Assembly (NCBI GenBank): GCA_026874595.1
Contig: CM049306.1
Span: 95,781,642-95,845,641 of the forward strand
Length of the DNA stretch: 64,000 bases
Direction of reading: 5' to 3'
DNA from: Sipunculus nudus
Taxonomy: Eukaryota > Annelida > Sipuncula > Golfingiida > Sipunculidae
Shown one piece after another: positions 36,441 through 50,009 of this stretch. Numbering within the stretch: the stretch's first letter is position 1; each line of letters opens with the position of its first letter. The position numbers and the translations under genes were made by a program. The notes under the pieces are model-generated. The model ran no database searches. It saw only the letters and a list, made by a program, of their open reading frames with translations, and was not told where the DNA came from.

Positions 36441-38490
36441 AAATAGCCTTCTAAATATTAACTGTATGTACCTGGAGGCATGTATAAGCAATGTAAAATA
36501 AATCAAAATATCAATGCACAGGTATTTCAGTTCAAAATCAGGTATAATATGGACTGAATTCAGGGAAATAAATATGCTCAAAGCACAAATGCCTGACAGT
36601 AACCAGTCAGGTTAGTTTATTGACAGATCTACATTAAAACCTTCCCTATACTGTGTCCAGGCATGCTGAATTCTCATCACTCACATGTGCTCATATCTAC
36701 TGACCAGGGCAAGCATGCCATCAATAATTCAGTGTATTGTCTGGGGCTTTTACAATGCTGTAACGATTTATTGATGAGCTGGCAGTAATTTATCCCCATG
36801 CATAAACAATTGATACTTCCAACACTAAAGTGTTTCTGACCAGGTCGGGTACAAAGTGATCAGTGGTCAGACCAAATATCAGGGAAATTACTAATCCTCA
36901 GTGACAGATGTAGATTCTCAGCCTGTCTAATGTATCTAAATCAATTATGTAAATACAGGATATTCCTGGGGTGCATCGTTGGTGTTATGATGTCTCAAGC
37001 AAAAGTCTTCAACACTAGAACATACTGAAAATATTCAAGCATATTCTAAGAGGTGCCACCTGATTTTACCTCAATTGATTCTCTGAGACCAAATGTATTA
37101 AATGCATATATGTTTTCAGTTCCATTTTTTTCAGTTTATTTATTTTCAGTTCCAGAATTTTATTTTAGATAAAAAAACCTGAACAAAATATTAACTGCTT
37201 TATAAATGTAAGGGGTGTCAAAATCTAAAACAAATCTAAATAGTAAAGATTTAAAGATAAAAGAACGAACTGGTCAGCTGAAAATTATCTCAGTACATTT
37301 ATTCTTTCATTTACTGCTTTAATTAACAATTGTTCATCACGAAGAAACAAACTGTATGTGATTGCATGCGTCTGTGTGTATATGATTGGTTGCATGTACA
37401 AATGTCAGAAATTTAAATTAGCTTTTGACATTTAGCTAAGTATGCCCTTTAGCAGAAATCTTAATCAGCTTATAACATTTAATGTAGCACCAGTAAATTA
37501 CATGAGTTAGCTTATGGTAATTATCATGGACAGACAAAAAAAAAATGCAGTACATGTCTTATTTAGTTTGCGAGAATACAGTAGGTGGCAGCACTTTACT
37601 GATTAATACCATGTCTGAATACCTGTTGCCCCCCCCCCCCACACACACAGTCACACACACATTTCCCTTTACAAAATGTTCACTCCTACCAAGTCAGGAC
37701 ATTTGGAAGGAAATGTAACAACAATTGCTTCTGATTATGATTATGTCAGCTTTTCCCTCTGCAGAAACATATCTATTAAACAGATACATTTGCAATTAAA
37801 AGCCTAAGACCTGGTCTTTCAAGATAATCAAAATTTAAAGCTTAAGATTTTATATTTAAAATTAAAAAGTTTTTGATACCATTGCTGCCACTGATCAGAT
37901 ATCAACAGAGACCTTAAGAGTGGATAGAAAAGTAAATACACTGTGATTTTATTAACATATACAACATCTACTAATTATCCCCCCCCCCTTAATTCAATAT
38001 TAGTATATAAATTCCTCATCAAATATACAAATTTTATGTGTTGTAGACAATACTTAAGACGTAACCAGATTGATTTTTGTTTAACTTTGGTTTGTTTAGA
38101 GAAATAAGTGTGAATTAGGCAAGTATTGTTATATTTTTAATTCTATAACACCAATAACGTCAAATTCTTCAAAAGCTTCAGTCAAGACTCAAAGAACCTT
38201 ATTACTGCCCTAAATATGCAGCCTGTAGTAACAGTGTCCATCTCCACCCTCATAAGCCATTATAAACCACCACCGTTTGTATACATTAAGTGTGAAGGTT
38301 TATACCACAGGCACTCACATTGCTGTTTGTATCAAATTTGTTTTCTGTGAGCATATTGTTTGAAAAACACTGCAAATTGCACATCAATTATAGTTAAATA
38401 ACTGACCCTGAAAAATTGAATAAACCAAATTTTATACTAGTATTGGCAATAATAGCAATTCAAGTGTCTTTCTTACATAATCTACCCAGT
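36441..38490. other. AT-rich intron with short simple repeats
   Basis: Apart from a C-run followed by an AC-rich tract near 37627-37665 and a C-run near 37979-37988, nothing is recognisable. Confidence 0.55.
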
Positions 38491-38493
38491 CTA

Positions 38494-38859
38494 CACTGAA
38501 AAAGCATGTTCTTGAAAAGTTAATTTTTATAATTTTTCACAACCAGAAAAAAAATATCTCATGGCAAGAAAAATTTCTAGGAATTCAGCCAGGGGCAAGA
38601 AAATATTGTTCTCCTGATAAAATCATTTTCTTCCTACTAGAAAAAGATATTTAATGGCAAGAAATAATATCTTGGATTATTATGACAAAAGAAATTTTTC
38701 TTATGGTTTAATTCTTGTATCAAGAAAATCTAGATATGTTTTCTGGATTTTAAGCATGCTACATATAAATCAAGAAAAAAAAATTCTTGAGAATTTATTA
38801 ACAGAAAAATTCTTTGGATTAGAAATATAATCTATTTATGAAAATTATTTTTGGCAGTG
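38494..38859. mobile_element. Possible small MITE
   Basis: An A-rich 366-bp block is bounded by CACTGAAAAA on the left and TTTTTGGCAGTG on the right, short imperfect inverted ends. Inside, AAGAAAA- and TTTCTTG-like motifs recur in both orientations (for example TTCTTGTATCAAGAA near 38715). No clear target duplication was found, so the call is tentative. Confidence 0.35.
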
Positions 38860-38910
38860 AGCTCAGCTTAAACAAATGTTCCAGCAGGTCTCAGGATATA
38901 CAATTATTAT

Positions 38911-39085
38911 CCAGTCAGCACAGATCAACTTTCCCTCCACCAGATAACAAAAGAAACACCTTAAAATTAATCCAGTCAGCACTGATCACCTTTCCCTCCA
39001 CCAGATAACAAAAATAACACCTTATAAATAATCCAGTCAGCACTGATCACCTTTCCCTCCACCAGATAAAAATGACACCTACCTG
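38911..39085. repeat. About 60-bp direct triplication
   Basis: Three copies of CCAGTCAGCACTGATCACCT followed by TTCCCTCCACCAGATAA begin near 38913, 38972 and 39032. The third is shortened at its end. Confidence 0.85.
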
Positions 39086-39329
39086 ATGGAAACAAGAACT
39101 ACATTAACTGAAAATAAAACACAAAATACATTATATTCCTCAGGTGTACTCATTATAAATGCTAAACAAGGCCTACAGGCCTAATGTGAACCTGTGCATT
39201 GGGAAATACAGGTATAATGCTTCAATGCTGGACCATTACTTCTCATGTATATGAACAACGCAAGTACTAAACATTTTGAATATGAAACAATTACACAAAC
39301 ATCACTGCTGAAATTCTGGCATGGGTGCA

Positions 39330-39879
39330 CACAACACAAAAATGATTGTAGCTGGCACCACCAGTCTTGTATACATCAAAGCTATCAGAGATATATACAT
39401 AAGCCCAATTTCAGCCTGATATATCAAACCCCTCCTGAGAACTAGAATACAGGTAGTCGGCAAGCGACTACGTGTATCTGCCAAAATCAGAGTGGAACAG
39501 GTGAAGTGAGGCATGGATTGAGTGGCAAGGGGAAATAGAGTGTTGCATATTAGCATGGATGTCTGCAGCCTAAATGTGTAAGAGGGTTGGGCCACCCACC
39601 ACAAAATCCAGAAAGCTGTCCAAGTTGTATACATATGCAAAATTTTAGGCAGATATATCAAACCGCTACATGTATATGAGTAATTATATCCCACAGCAAA
39701 CAAACAGAAGGACTTGTGCAAAAATGGTGGCAGGTGATGCCACCAATTTTGTGTATGATTAATATCTATGTGAGATCTATACACATGCAAAATTTCCGGG
39801 GGATATGTCCAACCAGTCCTGAGATATAAGCCTGAATGTGTGCAGCGTTAACATAAATGTAGGTGGCGCCACCTGTCAA
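39330..39879. repeat. ~275-bp tandem repeat, left part of a split array
   Basis: Diverged units are marked by GTGCAAAAATGGTGGCAGGT, GAGATCTATACACATGCAAA and the 12-bp palindrome GGTGGCGCCACC (39862). The array stops in the middle of a unit at ...CACCTGTCAAA, where an element with ACAAGGGACCC begins. The same unit resumes at about 44418. A 162-codon minus-strand frame at 39302-39790 is a repeat artefact. Confidence 0.75.
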
Positions 39880-42800
39880 AAACAAGGGACCCATGGGTCA
39901 CGGCGCTCAGCTGTTATATATGATAAAAAATATGATTTGGGAAAGAGGCACATGCTGGTTTTGTGTGGTAATAAATATAAGCTTTATTATGAGTTGTTGG
40001 TGTTTAGCTTATGTATGATTTTGATAGTATCTTTGGAGACAGGGAAGAGGATTGATTTCATTTATTTTATTAACAAATGGAGTGCTATTGTCACACAGAT
40101 TTTGACTTGGCCATACAACTTATAAGCAGCACATATAATAAAAGAGTTTAACTATTTATTAAAATTTAATAACAAATATTGTGCCAATATAATTTTTATT
40201 AAAAAAAATAAGAAAATCATATGATTTTTTAAAATAAAATATAACTGAAATGATTACTAAAATAATATTATAGAATATATTCATGAATGTATTCATGAAT
40301 ACATTTTGAAAGTATCTGCACTGGTATTCAAATACTTTCATTTTTACCTGAATTCCCATTCTTATGCAATAAAATTTTTTAATGCAGCACATATTCATAT
40401 TCGTATTCAAATACATTTGCAAAGCATTTGCACCATGTCTAGTATTTATTCAGTTTTAGTCAAACAATGATGTTGAGAATCCAGAATATACAAAATTCAC
40501 AAATTTAAATAATGATCATAAGTACCTGGTTTTATGGCTTTTATTTATATTAAAAAAATAAATGTAATATATTCACTTTGGACTACTTTCACATCAATCT
40601 ACACACTAGACACAGTAGGAATCTAGATTAATATTAATCAACTGCATCTTTGTCTATCATTTATTTCCTTCATATGATCCCTAATGATTAGTTATGAATA
40701 ATATGATTTATTTTTTTATCATTACAATTTAACTGAAAAATAAGATTGGTGACTGCACGGTGTTATTTGGAATAACACTGACATTCTATCCATCCATACA
40801 AGATTCTTACATCATCAGTAACTGCAAGTTAATTTTCTGTTACTCATCAACTAACAAATTCATTTTCTATTAATTTTTATTTAATTTGTTATAAAAAAAC
40901 AATACAAAATTATTAATTTATTGTTTATTGTTATGTTTTTAGTCTAGATGAGTTGGGTTGGACACCTGGATCAACTGTGGCTGGGCATTAGCTCCCTAGC
41001 TGCTCCAGTGTATGCTTCGCTCAAGCACACATAATCTGATGAAAGGTCAACAAGATCAACATACAGGTGACTGAAGAGGGGCTGGATTGAGCCTGACATG
41101 GGTCTGACATGGTCTCATAAAAACATTAATAAAAGCTACAATATTTGGCCAATTTCTTTCAGCTTTCTAAACTACAAAGATGAAATCCTTATGTGTGCAT
41201 GATATGAAAATTATATCAACAGTGCTCTCAGGAAACAAACGTGCCATGGTCAAATTTGGGCAAAATTTAAGGTACTAATTTTATATTTATACTAATAACT
41301 TATAACATTTGAAAAATTCAGAACTAATTTTTGGTATTCAATTGAATCTTGATTAAATAATGTTACATCCCTGACAAAAAATATCTAGCTTCAGCAATCC
41401 TCTTGTTAAGGGAGTAAATATATTTCTGCATAACACTAGCTTGATGTAAACAATATGTGACATGGTGCTTGAAAACTTGAATATAATCTACAGTTTTGGA
41501 TCAACTGGTTTCAAAATTTTGGTGTTAACAGACAAAATGCTAACAAAAACATGCTGTAAAAATTAACTCCACAGTACTTACAGGAACAAGTGACCCAGGG
41601 GTCATGACGCTCAGCTGACCAGGAAGACATTGACAAAAGTAATTTTATCATCTGAATGTCAAATTTGAATGAAATACTTTTTCCAAACTTGACCTTTTGT
41701 ATAAAATCATCCAATATTTATTGGGGTACTATGGAGCTCTGTAGCATGAAGGATATGGGTAATAGACACCTATTTTCAAGGTTTACAAGATGACTTTTCA
41801 GGGGTCTCCCAGCATGTCAAAAAATAAAATTCTAGGTCCAGTTATTATGATTTGTGCCCTGTTAACAGATGACCAAATGTTTATTCTGGGGGGTATTTTA
41901 AAGCCGCATAGGATGAAGGATATGGGTAACAGAGTTGTAATTTCAGGTGCACAAGGAGACTTTTCAGGGGCCTCCCAGCATATCAAGAAAGGAGATTCTA
42001 GGTCAAGTCATTATAATTTGTGCTCTGTTAACAGATGACCAAATCTTTATTCTCGGAGCCATAGCATGAAGGATATGGGTAACAGAGACCTAATTTCAGA
42101 TTTCCAAAGAGACTTTCCAAAGGCCTCCCTGCATGTCAAGAAAGAATATTCTAGATCCTGTCATTATGATTTGTGCCCTGTTAATATATGACCAAATCTT
42201 TATTATGGGGGGGAGCCCCATAGCTCACAGAATATGGGTAACAGGGACCTTATTTCGGGTTTCCATGTAGACCTTTTATGGGCTTCCCTGGAGGTGAGGA
42301 CAGATGATTCTAGGTCCAGTCATTATGATTTGTGCCCTGTTTACAGATGACCAAATGTTTAAAGATCACAAAAGTAGAGAAAAAAAATCGTAAAAAATAA
42401 AAAAAATATAGCTGGAGCCACCAATCTCCAGAAATTGATGAAACACTCCATGATCAATATCCATGCAAAGAATCATGGTGATTAATGCAATAGTTGTTCA
42501 GATACTTGAGCTTTTGTATTAAATTTTGCATTATTCTGGGGGGTACTTCAGAACCCCATAGCTCGAAGAATATAGGTCACAGTGACCTAATTTCAGGTTT
42601 ACAAGGAGAATTTCCATAGACCTCACAGGATGTCAAGTAAGAAGATTCCAGGTCTAGCGGTTATGATTTGTGCCCTGTTAACAGACAGACGCCTGGATGG
42701 CCGGACGGACGACGGACAAAAGGTGGTCCCTATAGCTCAGATGACTTTCAGTCAGCTGAGCTAAAAATTGAAAAAATACAGGTGGCGCCACCAGAATGCA

Positions 42801-44417
42801 GAAACTGATGAAACATTTCATGATCAATATCCATGCAAAGAATCATGGTGATCAATATAATAATTGTTCAGATACTTGAGCTTTTGTATCAAATTTTCCA
42901 TTATTCTGGGGGGTACTTCGGAGCCCCATAGCTCAGAGGTTATGGGTAACAGAGACCCAATTTCAAGTTTTTAAGGAGACTTTTCATGGGCCTCTCAGCA
43001 TGTCAAGAGAGAAGATTCTAGGTCCAGTTGTTGCGATTTGTGCCATGTTAACAGATGACCGCATCTTATGAGGTCTCAAAAATAGGGGAAAAAATTCTTA
43101 AAAATAAAAAAAATACAGGTGGCGCCACCATACTGCAGAAACTGATGACACATTCCATGATCAATATCCATGCAAAGAATCATGGTGATCACTGCAATAG
43201 TTGTTTAGATACTTGAGCTTTTGTATCAAATTTTCCATTATTCTGGGGGGTACTTCGGAGCCCCATAGCTCAAAGGTTATGGGTAACAGAGACCTAATTT
43301 CAGGTTTCCAAAGAGACTTTTTATGGGCCTCCCTGCATGTCAAGAAAAAGATTCTAGGTGTAGTCGTTACGATTTGTGCCCTGTTAACAGATGGCCGCAT
43401 CTTAAGAGGTCTCAAAAATAGAGAAAAATATTGGTAAAAATCGAAAAAATACAGGTGGCGCCACCAGTCTGCAGAAACTGATGAAACACTCCATGATCAA
43501 TATCCATGCAAAGAATCATGGTGATTAATGCAATAGTTGTTCAGATACTTGAGCTTTTGTATCAAATTTTCCATTATTCTGGGGGGTACTTCGGAACCCC
43601 ATAGCTCAAAGAATATAGGTCACAGTGACCTAATTTTAGGTTTACAAGGAGAATTTCCATAGACCTCCCAGGATGTCAAGTAAGAAGATTCCAGTTCTAG
43701 CGGTTACGATTTGTGCCCTGTTAATGGACAGACGCCTGGACGGCCGGACGGCCGACGGACAAAAGGTGATCCCTATAGCTCAGATGACTTACAGTCAGCT
43801 GAGCTAAAAAATATGTGCCATGGTCAAACTTGGGCAAAATTTAAGGTACCAATTTTATATTTTTGCCAATATTTAAAAAAAATTAACAGATTTTGATCTA
43901 ATTTTTGGTATACAATTAAATTTTGATCAATTAAAGTTGTATTACTGAAAAAAAGTCCCTACCTTTAACACTTTTGGTCTTAAGTGACCAAATATCTTTC
44001 CTGATTTTTTTACAAAGTCCATTATGTTTGGGCCCATAACTTTTTTAAACGAAATAATACTGACTTAATTTCTGGCATGTACATAGGAACTATATATAGG
44101 AATATTTATGGTAAATATGAAGAAAACCAGACGAGTGGTTTTGAAGTCCTGAAGTGTGAAAATAGATTTCTAATAAAAAATTGAGGTTTTTCCTTAATAT
44201 CTCGAAGGAACGAAGTCTTATTGACCCAATTTTTGGCATGGTAAAAGACTTTGGGGCATTTGGGGAATTTCAGATTTGTAGGTCCAATGGTGTCGAAACG
44301 TGCCAGTCTTACAGACGGACATCCGGACGGCACGACGGACGGATGGCACAACAGACGGACGGACGACGGACAATGGACCACGACTATAGCTCAGTTGACT
44401 TATAGTCAGCTGAGCAA
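39880..44417 (+). mobile_element. Helentron/pearl-like element (~620-bp unit type), interrupted by nested elements
   Basis: The left end ACAAGGGACCCATGGGTCAC plus GGCGCTCAGCTG (39881-39912) and the right end (ACGG-rich 44310-44370, then TATAGCTCAGTTGACTTATA and GTCAGCTGAGC) match the copy at 27486-30580. Core material appears at 41130-41584 and 43807-44300 (AAATCCTTATGTGTGC, GGGCAAAATTTAAGGTAC). The core is cut at ...ACAGTACTTACAGG (41584) by a second element and continues at about 43807 with TGTGCCATGGTCAAACTTGG, the expected next bases of the unit. The whole element sits inside a ~275-bp tandem array. Confidence 0.75.
41585..43806 (+). mobile_element. Nested pearl-like element(s) with ~160-bp and ~337-bp core units
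   Basis: The left end is AACAAGTGACCCAGGGGTCATGACGCTCAGCTGAC in broken form (41585-41619). Core units of about 155-165 bp start at CTAGGTCCAGT (41831, 41998, 42151, 42310), each containing ATGATTTGTGCCCTGTTAAC and ACAGATGACCAAAT. A first right end (ACGG-rich, TATAGCTCAGATGAC, GTCAGCTGAGCTAAAA) falls at 42690-42765. It is followed at once by three units of about 337 bp, marked by GGTGGCGCCACC near 42780, 43118 and 43454 and TTATTCTGGGGGGTACTTCG. A second right end is at 43730-43806. Either two elements sit side by side or one inserted into the other's unit. The core length, ACGG tract and self-complementary tail fit the pearl family of bivalves. Confidence 0.75.
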
Positions 44418-46480
44418 AAAATTGAGAAAGCTATCTGAGATGTATAAACACGCAAAATTTTAGGCAGATAAGTCAAACCACTACTTAAATATGAGTGATT
44501 TTAGGCAACGGCAGACAAACAGATGGGCACGGTGCAAAAATGGTTGCAGGTGGTCCCTCCAGTTTTGTGTATGATATTAAGAGCTATGTGAGATCTATAC
44601 ACATGCAAAATTTTGGCCCAATCGGTCAAACAGTTCCCGAGATATGAACTTGGACGTCTGCAGCATAAATGTGAATATAGGTAGCGCCACTGTCATAAAA
44701 TCAAGAAAGCTGTCAAGGATGTATAAACCTGCAAAATTTCAGGTGGATAAGTCTAACCACTGCGGAGATATGAGTAATTTTATCCCAAGGCAGATGAACA
44801 TATGAATGTGTGCAAAAAGGGTTGCAGGTGGCGCCACCAGTTTTGCATATGATGAAATGATATGTGAGATCTATACACATGCAAAATTTCAGGGGCATAT
44901 GTCAAACCAGTCCTTAGATATAAGCCTGAATGTCTGCAGCGTATACATAAATGTAGGTGGCGCCACCTGCCACAAAATCCAGAAAGCTATCCAAGATGTA
45001 TAAACCTGCAAAATTTTAGGTATATATGTCAAACCACTGCCGAGATATAAGTGATTTTATCCCACAGCAAACAAACAGACGGACACTGTGCAAAAATGGT
45101 TGCAGGTGGGGCCACCAGTTTTGCGTATGATAAAGAGCTATGCGAGATCTATAGACATGCAAAATTTTTGCCCAATTGGTCAACTGGTTCCCAAGATTTG
45201 AGCTTGGAAGTCTGCAGCATAAATGTGAATGTAGGTGGCACCACCTGTCATAAATCAAGAAAGCTATCCAAGATGTATAAACCTGCAAAATTTTAGGCAG
45301 ATATGTGAAACCACTGCCGAGATAAAAATGATTTTATCCCATGGCAAACAAACAGACGGACGATGTGCAAAAACGGTTGCATGTGGTGCCTCCAGTTTTG
45401 CGTATGATAAAGACCTATGTGAGATCTATAAACATGCCAAATTTTTGCCCAATCGGTCAAATAGTTCCCGAGATTAGAGATGTCTGCAGCATAAATATGA
45501 ATGTAGGTGGTGCCACCTGTCATAAAATTAAGAAAGCTGTCAAGGATGTATAAACCTGCAAAATTTCAGGTGGATAAGTCAAACCACTGCCGAGATATGA
45601 TTAATTTTATCCCAAGGCAGATGAACAAATGGACGCTGTGCAAAAATTGGTTGCAGGTGGCGCCACCTTTTTTGCGTATGATAAAGAGGTATGGGAGATC
45701 TATACACTTGCAAAATTTTGGCCCAACTGGTCAGGTGGATAAGTCCAACCAATGCAGAGATATGAGTGATTTTATCCCAAGGCAGATGAACAGATGGACA
45801 CTGTGCAAAAATGGTTGCAGGTAGCGCCACAATTTTTAGTGTATGTTATAAAGCTATCCAAGGGGTACATTTGTACAAAATTTTTAGCCTGATCGGTCAA
45901 AAGGTTCCCGAGATAAGTGGGTTTATGTTTGGAAACAGACCCAAAAATGGATGTTGGGCAGTGAGGAAAGGTCAGAGGTCAACCAAAAATGAGGGCGCAG
46001 CAGTTCACATGTGACCCGATCATAATTCCGAATTTAAAAAAATTCTGCCCAGTGGTTACGGAGGAGTTCTCAGGAAACCTATGCGGCAGTGGCGTTCGCG
46101 GCGGCAGCAGCGTCCGCCTGAAAAAATAGTATCCACAAAACTCTGTTTTGGCGGATACAATGATTGTAGCTGGCACCACTAGTCTTGTTTACAAAGAAGA
46201 GATATATACATATGCCCAATGTCAGACTGATATGTCAAACCCCTCCTGTGAAATAAGCAGGGCCATTCACTGTGCAAAAATTATTGTAGGTGGCGCCACC
46301 AGTCTTGTACACAATAAAGCTACCCAATATGTATAAACATGCCCAATTTTACGCTGATGTATCAAATTCCTCAGTAGAAATAAGCAGGCGCATACACTGC
46401 AAAAGTCAATGAAGGTGGCACCACCTGTCCTGTAAATGAGAATACCATCAAAGATGCACAGACAGGTCAAAATATCAGGC
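44418..46480. repeat. ~275-bp tandem repeat, right part of a split array
   Basis: Units are marked by GCAAAAATGGTTGCAGGTGG starting near 44533, 44814, 45088, 45364, 45634 and 45805 (about 270-281 bp apart; the last gap is 171). Each unit holds two copies of, or variants of, the palindrome GGTGGCGCCACC, alternating with GAGATCTATACACATGCAAA and GTATAAACCTGCAAAATTT. The last kilobase is degenerate and contains a GC-rich patch, GCGGCAGTGGCGTTCGCGG (46083-46101). The open frames on both strands here are repeat shadows. Confidence 0.85.
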
Positions 46481-46539
46481 CAATACATCAAACTTCCCCA
46501 GAGTTTGATGCACTGGGCTGACAAGGCTTAGGTGAGTAA

Positions 46540-46800
46540 GGCTGTTGCCTACAAGTGAACTGTGACAAATTGCTGCCTCAACCTACTGCACTGAGTGAAC
46601 TTTTGACCTGTACTTGGCTGCACTGAGAAAACTCTTGACCTGTTGCATAATCTGACACAGTTGGCAGTCTGCCAAAGCTATAAATAGATCCAGGCTGAAC
46701 TTTGGTGCCAAATCTGATGCAGTGAGCAGTCTGCCAAAGCTATAAATAGAATGCAGCCACTGTACTGAGTGAACTCTTGACCTTTACCTGGCTGCACTTC
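46540..46800. repeat. Imperfect duplication with TATA-like motif
   Basis: Two copies about 61 bp apart share GCAGTCTGCCAAAGCTATAA followed by ATAGA (46663 and 46724). They are flanked by diverged copies of CTGAGTGAAC and TTGACCT. CTATAAATAG resembles a TATA box, but nothing downstream supports a promoter. Confidence 0.6.
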
Positions 46801-47339
46801 TTCCAATCCAGGCACTGTGCCAAAAATATTTATAGAGCTGACATCATCTTGGCTAATGGCCAACATCAAGGCACTGGCAAACTGCCAATGGTAAACCAAG
46901 TTCTGCCATCTGTACATAAAAGTGGTCCCTACTTGAAATAACTTTGAAATTAATTTTCTCAATACAAAATGCTTTACAGCTGACTTTTTATAAAAAAAAG
47001 AAATCAGGAATACATGTAAAATTATTACAGATGCATACTGAATACAAAATTAAAATACAGATATATCTCATTGATGACAAATTCTTGAATTAAGTTAAGT
47101 AGGGATACCAATAATTTTTAATCCATGTACCGTTGTATTTATATAGCCATAGAGAGCTGAACATCCATGAATATCCCATTGCCTGGTATGATGAATAACT
47201 TAAATCATAAATCTAATTTTTTAAAAGCTTTTAAAAAAACTTTCTTATCAATATTAACCAAAGATAACCTGAAATCTAAATGTCTAGTGGCATGATGTAA
47301 TAGATGCTGATAAACTGGTGCCAGGCTAGAAGCAACAGC

Positions 47340-48388
47340 ACACAGCTATCATATATGGTAAAATTACTCAATTCAATCTCCATGATTCAGCCAAAAATCA
47401 TTCATGTGGAACCATTAATGACAATTATTATAAGAATTATTGTAGGGATTTTTCTTGTAAAATATTTAACAAACTGGCTTCAGTGGCAACAGTCAAAAAA
47501 CGTTTTGCAGGTTTATAACTCATATAGGAAGATACAGCAAACTGGCTAAGTTCAGCTTCCCGTAACTCAGCCAAAAAGCACTGAACCAAAACCACTTGAA
47601 CAAACTTGAATTATCAACATCTGAGGATAATTAATGTGTGAGATTTAAGAAATTGGCTCAGTGGTTTTTGAGAAGATCTTTGTAGCCACTGAACTAAAAT
47701 GGGCTGTTATGGCATATGACTAAATTCAGCTTCCCATAACTTAGCCAAAAGTCACTGAACAGAGACCATTTGAACAAACTTATGAAAGCACTACCCTAGG
47801 ATCATTTCTGTGCGATATTAAACATTTTTGGCCATTTGGTTTCAGAGAAGAAGTTTTTTGTAGCCCCAGTGTGATACAGGCACTGATGACCCCGTAAAAA
47901 AAAGCCAATGCAGGTGGCGCCACCAATACCTCAATTTCAGATATGACCTATGTGACCAACATTGGCATAAAATTTGGTGATGATAGCTCCAGCCATTTCT
48001 GAGAATTAAATTTTAATATGCTTTTTTGGACAGATGACAAAGTTCAACCTCCTGTAACTCAACCAAAAATCTCCGAACTGGAACCATTCAAACAAACTTA
48101 GGAGAGATTGTTCCAAGTATCATTTCTGTGAAATAAAGGACAATGTGGCTGGACAGTTTCAGAGAAGAAGATTTTTAAAGCTTTTTTAGCTTTTTCCCTA
48201 TAAAATCTAAGAAAATGCAGTAAGAAAAAAAATAAACAAAATCCGATATAGTTTTTTGGATGACTGATTATTTGCAAAAACTCTGGTGATGCTAGCTCCT
48301 GCCGTTTTTGAGACAGCTATGGTTAACGTACAGATGACACGACGAACGACGCCGCACAATCGCATAAGCTCACAGGTTCGCTAAAAAT
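47340..48388 (+). mobile_element. Decayed Helentron-like element with ~180-bp core units
   Basis: At least four diverged units share 'CCATAACTCAGCCAAAAATCACTGAAC...' and 'CCATTTGAACAAACTTA' themes (near 47370, 47555, 47735 and 48050). A GGTGGCGCCACC palindrome is at 47914. The right end is ACACGACGAACGACGCCGCA followed by ATCGCATAAGCTCACAGG and TTCGCTAAAA (48335-48386), a diverged form of the ACG-rich end. No left end could be fixed. Confidence 0.6.
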
Positions 48389-48389
48389 G

Positions 48390-50005
48390 ACTTTCTGTAC
48401 ATGTGTTTGCCTGTCTCAGAATTTCAACGCCTGCCATTTTGTAGTCTACTAAGATGTCAGAGAGGCTGCACCAGTCATGTCAAAAACAATGAAAATCCCT
48501 ATGAGCAAACAATTATTGTTATGCCTCCCTCCTTAACCCTTTTTTACTTAGAATATACTTATAACCATTAAATATGTTTTTTTTTACTTTCTGATAACAC
48601 CAAACATGAACAAGAAAAACTTCATAAAAAAGAATACTGGTAAAACCCCTTACATGTTTATTGAATTTCTGACCAGTCCCCCATAGCTAAAGTGATTGAC
48701 AGCTATAATGTACAGGGCACAGAAAATGACAGTGGTCACCACCAAGCTGGATAAACATTTTGATGGTCTTTTATTCATGTTTGCTTTTAATAAATAATTA
48801 ATAACTCACAGCTTAATGTTAAGATTACAGGAACTGTACAGTGTCACTGTTGCAACAGGATGGCTGGCCATAATGGTGTTATTTCCGTCTGACTGGCCTC
48901 AGGTCTCAAAGTATCCCATGTCAGGCCAATTTAAATGCCTACTGAGTTGTATGACTGGCTCAGCTAAATACAGCATCAGGTTAATCACAACAAGTTATCC
49001 AATTTGAGGAGCTTGTAAAATTTGTTTTTTACTAGATAAGTATTGTTTGATGTTGGAAATTATATAAAACAAATAAGTTAATGAAACACTTTTCTAACAT
49101 TCTACATTCATGAAGTGAACCAGCTGCTGCAGGGTTTACACAAATCATGTGTTTGTTCAGATCTAATTTTAATGTACCATTTTAAGGCAGCTATTCACTT
49201 AACTTTTCTATAGAACTCATGTGATTTCTATCTGACATTCATACAAATGAACTTTAAGGGTAATTCCTGTTGGGAAAATTTCTGATAAAAAGTCCACCTC
49301 TGTGATGGATTTATGAGCTTGTGTTTCTACAAGTTGTTTGTAAACATCTCAATCTTGACAAATGGATAAAACCATGTAACCAAAGGTGGTTGGTTGCATA
49401 CATGATGAATTTGAAAGGTCACTGGTTGCAAAATGTCATTTGTTAAACACTGATCACCAGATGTCCTTGCTGAATGTGTTTGGATTATTATAAACATGTG
49501 GATATATGAACAAAATAAGCAGCCTGTGTGTGGTGTGGTCGGCACTGTCTGGCCTATATGTTTTAAAATTTCAAGGGATTATCTTTAGTTAATAGACATC
49601 AGATATCAGAAAAGGCCCCTTTAAGTTAATGTATTTGAACATTAAAAAACCAAAATACAACATTCATAAGGAAATTTGCAAAACAGGTTTTATTTTCTGT
49701 CAGTCAGTATCATTTTCACTTCACCCACCATCTGGCCTGAGCAGATCCATATTTGTAACATAAATTTGCGGAGGTGATTTAACCCTACAGAGGCATTTCA
49801 TCTGGTCATTACTGTCAGCAAAAACATAAACGCTCTGAAAAATCAGTTCACATTGACATTTACGTCAGACAAAGGCCAGCCCTTCAGCATCCACCCACAC
49901 GGCTGGCATTTAATCGAAGCACATGATTGTTTTTATCAGCCATCTAGAAGGCTGTAATAAAGCAACGGGGATGTATATCTTGTCATAAAAGTTGTCTGAT
50001 TGACA
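48390..50005. other. Intron with no recognisable feature
   Basis: I see no repeats, transposon ends or plausible exons. The few frames of 60-70 codons lack any family likeness. Confidence 0.5.
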
Positions 50006-50009
50006 GAGG

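Noticed and set aside
39302-39790. 162-codon minus-strand open frame
   Set aside because: It lies wholly in the ~275-bp repeat units, has no recognisable domain and its pieces recur in other frames along the array.
46663-46745. TATA-box promoter (CTATAAATAG twice)
   Set aside because: It is part of a short duplicated sequence with no transcription unit downstream.
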